7,521 bases of DNA from Bacteroidota bacterium (GTDB taxonomy: Bacteria > Bacteroidota > Bacteroidia > Chitinophagales > Chitinophagaceae). The notes under the pieces are model-generated. The model did no database searches, had not been told where the DNA came from, and saw only the letters and a program-made list of their open reading frames with translations. The position numbers were made by a program, and so were the translations under genes. Positions 5,029 through 7,521 of the stretch are shown piece after piece. Each line of letters starts with the position of its first letter. Position 1 is the stretch's first letter. The stretch spans positions 1 to 7,521 of the forward strand of contig JAEWIW010000304.1 in the NCBI GenBank assembly GCA_023386855.1, in the 5' to 3' direction.

Positions 5029-7158
5029 ATGCAAGTTGAAAAGTTTTATTATGACAACAGGATCGTAAAGTGGTTCGCTTACGCGACCATTCTGTGGGGT
5101 GTTGTAGGTATGCTGGCAGGATTATATGCTGCCATACAGTTGTATGCCCCAGGAACGAGTATGAACCTGGCGCCAACCACGTTTGGACGTATGCGTCCAT
5201 TGCACACCAATGCGGTGATATTTGCCTTCGTAGGCAACTGTATATTTACAGGCGTTTATTATTCATTGCAGCGGCTTTGCAAGGCAAGAATGTTCAGCGA
5301 TAAGCTGAGTAATATTCATTTCTGGGGATGGCAGCTGATCATAGTTGTGGCGGCAATTACGCTGCTCGCCGGTTATACCACCGGTAAGGAATATGCAGAA
5401 CTGGAATGGCCGATTGATATCTTGATCACTCTTGTATGGGTGGTATTCGGTATCAATATGTTTGGTACCATCCTGAAAAGAAGGGAAAGCCACCTCTATG
5501 TGGCCATCTGGTTTTATATCGGCACATGGATCACTGTTGCACTGTTGCATATCGTGAATTCATTCGAGATCCCGGTATCATTTTTCAAAAGCTATAGCTG
5601 GTATGCAGGTGTGCAGGATGCGTTGGTACAATGGTGGTACGGGCATAATGCCGTAGCTTTCTTTCTTACCACGCCGATCCTTGGCCTCATGTATTATTTC
5701 CTGCCAAAGGCTGCAAACAGGCCAGTATATTCCTATCGTTTGTCCATCATTCACTTCTGGGCACTGATCTTCATTTATATCTGGGCTGGTCCTCACCACC
5801 TGCTGTATACTGCATTACCCGAGTGGGCACAATCGCTGGGTACCGTGTTCTCCATTATGCTGATCGCACCATCATGGGGAGGTATGCTCAATGGTTTATT
5901 TACGTTAAGAGGTGCATGGGATAAAGTGCGTGAAGATCCTGTGCTGAAATTTTTCGTGGTTGCAGTTACCTGTTATGGCATGTCAACCTTTGAAGGCCCG
6001 ATGCTGAGTTTGAAGAATGTGAATGCGATCTCTCACTTTACCGACTGGACCATTGCACACGTTCATATCGGAGGATTGGGATGGAATGGATTCATTGCAT
6101 TTGGTATGCTCTATTACCTGATACCAAGAATGTTCAATACACCGCTTTATTCAAAGAAGCTTGCCAGTAATCACTTCTGGCTGGGCACGATTGGTATCGT
6201 TATCTATGCTGTACCCCTTTACTGGGCTGGTTTTGCACAGGCCGAGATGTGGAAGCAGTTTACCGAAGAAGGACAACTCAAGTTCCAGTTCCTTGAAACG
6301 GTTACCAATATCATCCCGATGTATATTTCAAGGAGTGTTGGTGGATCATTATATCTCACAGGGGCGATACTGATGGTGTATAATCTTTACAAGACCATCC
6401 GTTCAGGAAGCTTCATTGCCAATGAAGCTGCTGAAGCTGCACCACTGGTGAAGCATCATATCGCCAAGGAATACTGGCACCGCATCATTGAAAGAAAGCC
6501 GGTAACCATGCTGGTATTGAGCTTTGTTGTTGTACTGATCGGCGGAATGGTAGAGATCATTCCAACCTTCCTGATCAAGTCAAATGTTCCAACCATCAGC
6601 AGCGTGAAACCCTATACACCACTGGAATTACAGGGACGCGATATCTATATCCGTGAGGGATGTTATACCTGTCACTCACAAATGGTAAGGCCTTTCCGTG
6701 ATGAAGTAGCACGATATGGAGAATATTCAAAAGCTGGTGAATTTGTATATGACCATCCCTTCCAGTGGGGAAGTAAAAGAACAGGACCCGACCTGGCAAG
6801 GGTGGGTGGAAAATACCCTGATAGCTGGCATTACAACCACATGTATGAGCCTTCCTCCATGTCGCCAGGTTCCATCATGCCGCAATATGTATGGTTAATG
6901 GAGAATGAGATCGATACGGCAAGTACACCGGCAAAGATCAGGGCCATGCAAACGCTTGGTGTTCCCTATCCTGAAGGTTTTGATAAGAAAGCCAATGCAC
7001 ATTTGATGCAGCAGGCTACATTGATCAAGGCTTCTTTGAAGAAGGACAAGATCAGCACGCCGGCCAATGCAGAGATCGTTGCATTGATCGCATACCTGCA
7101 AAGACTGGGTAAAGACATCAAAGCAAAAGGTGAGAACCAGGTTGCTGAAGCAAAATAA
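5029..7158 (+). CDS. ccoNO: Fused CcoN-CcoO: cbb3-type cytochrome c oxidase subunits I and II
   Basis: A 709-residue fusion. Residues 1 to about 460 are CcoN, a 12-helix haem-copper oxidase subunit. H59 and H346 fit the low-spin haem b ligands, H344 the haem b3 ligand, and H206, H256 and H257 the CuB ligands. Y250 sits six residues before H256, where the cross-linked Tyr of cbb3 enzymes lies. E322 (in FEGPMLS) fits the conserved Glu near the active site. A linker (about 461-492) leads to the CcoO part: membrane anchor at about 493-515 and a haem c site C545-YT-C548-H549 followed by SQMVRPF, with M617 (in SIMPQY) as probable sixth ligand. The enzyme reduces O2 to water with electrons from cytochrome c and pumps protons, with high oxygen affinity. 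The fusion is common in Bacteroidota, whereas proteobacteria have two genes. All expected ligands are present, so it should be active. Confidence 0.97.
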   Translation: MQVEKFYYDNRIVKWFAYATILWGVVGMLAGLYAAIQLYAPGTSMNLAPTTFGRMRPLHTNAVIFAFVGNCIFTGVYYSLQRLCKARMFSDKLSNIHFWGWQLIIVVAAITLLAGYTTGKEYAELEWPIDILITLVWVVFGINMFGTILKRRESHLYVAIWFYIGTWITVALLHIVNSFEIPVSFFKSYSWYAGVQDALVQWWYGHNAVAFFLTTPILGLMYYFLPKAANRPVYSYRLSIIHFWALIFIYIWAGPHHLLYTALPEWAQSLGTVFSIMLIAPSWGGMLNGLFTLRGAWDKVREDPVLKFFVVAVTCYGMSTFEGPMLSLKNVNAISHFTDWTIAHVHIGGLGWNGFIAFGMLYYLIPRMFNTPLYSKKLASNHFWLGTIGIVIYAVPLYWAGFAQAEMWKQFTEEGQLKFQFLETVTNIIPMYISRSVGGSLYLTGAILMVYNLYKTIRSGSFIANEAAEAAPLVKHHIAKEYWHRIIERKPVTMLVLSFVVVLIGGMVEIIPTFLIKSNVPTISSVKPYTPLELQGRDIYIREGCYTCHSQMVRPFRDEVARYGEYSKAGEFVYDHPFQWGSKRTGPDLARVGGKYPDSWHYNHMYEPSSMSPGSIMPQYVWLMENEIDTASTPAKIRAMQTLGVPYPEGFDKKANAHLMQQATLIKASLKKDKISTPANAEIVALIAYLQRLGKDIKAKGENQVAEAK

Positions 7159-7164
7159 ATAACA

Positions 7165-7186
7165 GGTGGCTGCTAACACGGCCACC
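7165..7186 (+). other. Hairpin between ccoNO and ccoQ
   Basis: The inverted repeat GGTGGC (7165-7170) and GCCACC (7181-7186) encloses a 10-base loop, seven bases after the ccoNO stop. It is followed by an A run, not a T run, so it is not a plausible intrinsic terminator in this direction. It could protect or mark the 3' end of a processed ccoNO message. It may also be chance, since the stem is only six pairs. Confidence 0.35.
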
Positions 7187-7199
7187 AAAAAATATTCAC

Positions 7200-7358
7200 A
7201 TGAAATTCATTAACTACCTGGAGAAGATCAGCGGTGTAAGCATATATGGACTTACCTCGCTCGGTATATTCTTCATATTCTTCGTGGTAATGCTCTACTT
7301 CGTTTTCAGAACACCGAAGGAAACCATTCAAACCATCAGCAGGATACCTCTAGATTAA
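7200..7358 (+). CDS. ccoQ: CcoQ-like small membrane subunit of cbb3 oxidase
   Basis: A 52-residue ORF starting at ATG 7200 and ending with TAA at 7356-7358. It has a short amphipathic start (MKFINYLEKISGVS), one strong membrane helix at about 13-37 rich in Phe/Val/Leu (LGIFFIFFVVMLYFVF), and a polar tail beginning RTPKETIQ. Size, topology and position between ccoNO and ccoP all match CcoQ, a small subunit known to stabilise the cbb3 complex. CcoQ sequences are weakly conserved, so the call rests mainly on context. It begins 41 bases after ccoNO and ends 20 bases before ccoP, so co-transcription is very likely. The sequence preceding the ATG is A-rich without a Shine-Dalgarno motif, as usual in this phylum. 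Confidence 0.75.
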   Translation: MKFINYLEKISGVSIYGLTSLGIFFIFFVVMLYFVFRTPKETIQTISRIPLD

Positions 7359-7378
7359 ACATCCCTAAAACAATTCTT

Positions 7379-7521
7379 ATGTTCCCTGGTTTTCATATCA
7401 AAACTAAAACTTTAACTAAGGCCATATTGTTGCTGTTCAGTTTATTTGCAGCAATACCGCAGGTTTGGGCAGCAGGCCCTCCAAAGCCATCCATCATGGA
7501 CAATCCTGTTGTCATTACACT
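7379..7521 (+). CDS. ccoP: CcoP, cbb3 oxidase dihaem cytochrome c subunit, N-terminal part
   Basis: The first 47 codons of a gene that runs off the window; no haem-binding CxxCH motif is reached. Residues 8-14 are basic (K8, K10, K14), followed by a hydrophobic stretch (15-28) and a possible signal peptidase site after VWA (residue 31), so the start looks like a cleavable signal peptide. The following GPPKPSIMDNPVVIT resembles the lead-in to the N-terminal membrane helix of Bacteroidota CcoP. CcoP carries two haems c and passes electrons from soluble or membrane cytochrome c to CcoNO. The identification rests on operon position and this lead-in; another membrane protein of the cluster, such as CcoG or CcoH, is less likely here. 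The ATG at 7379 is 20 bases after the ccoQ stop. Confidence 0.75.
   Translation, partial: MFPGFHIKTKTLTKAILLLFSLFAAIPQVWAAGPPKPSIMDNPVVIT

Noticed and set aside
1..7521. Mobile elements, CRISPR arrays, tRNA or rRNA genes
   Set aside because: I saw no transposase or integrase frames, no regularly spaced direct repeats and no tRNA-like cloverleaf. The window reads as ordinary chromosomal respiration genes.

Overview
The window comes from a member of the Bacteroidota, most likely the Chitinophagaceae. The signs are a fused CcoN-CcoO protein, the order ccoI-ccoS-ccoNO-ccoQ-ccoP, A-rich translation leaders with no clear Shine-Dalgarno sequences, and -7 boxes resembling TAnnTTTG. The family assignment rests on protein style and is an inference.

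Layout. Positions 1-107 hold the last codons of an M20-family metallopeptidase, followed three bases later by an Hsp15-like S4 RNA-binding protein (111-500). A conserved protein of unknown function (645-1058) converges on a minus-strand regulator (1088-2146). That regulator joins a response-regulator receiver domain to a CRP/FNR-type sensor and helix-turn-helix. A perfect 12-bp hairpin between the two genes probably terminates both transcripts. Diverging from the regulator is the cbb3 oxidase locus: ccoI (copper P-type ATPase, 2291-4684), ccoS (4820-4984), fused ccoNO (5029-7158), a small ccoQ-like gene (7200-7358) and the start of ccoP (7379 to the window end). No gap between genes exceeds 300 bases. 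The three largest (501-644, 2147-2290, 4685-4819) each carry a promoter-like array.

The genes fit one job: making and supplying copper to a high-affinity cbb3 cytochrome c oxidase for respiration at low oxygen. CcoI pumps copper, CcoS helps cofactor insertion, CcoNO and CcoP carry the redox centres, and CcoQ probably stabilises the complex.

The main discovery is regulatory. The promoters of ccoI and ccoS-ccoNO-ccoQ-ccoP share the same geometry: a degenerate inverted repeat (TGAGAAAAATCA in both), 10 bases, a perfect inverted repeat (TGAY-N4-RTCA), 23 bases, then a -7-like TACTTT. The two operators are 22 bp centre to centre, two helical turns, and the proximal one sits near -41.5, as for class II activation by CRP/FNR proteins. 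A looser third copy precedes the unknown gene at 645, which suggests it belongs to the same regulon. The adjacent receiver-CRP/FNR fusion protein is the obvious candidate regulator. It keeps the Glu and Arg used to read TGA/TCA half-sites but has no cysteine cluster for an iron-sulfur oxygen sensor, so oxygen control may come through phosphorylation.
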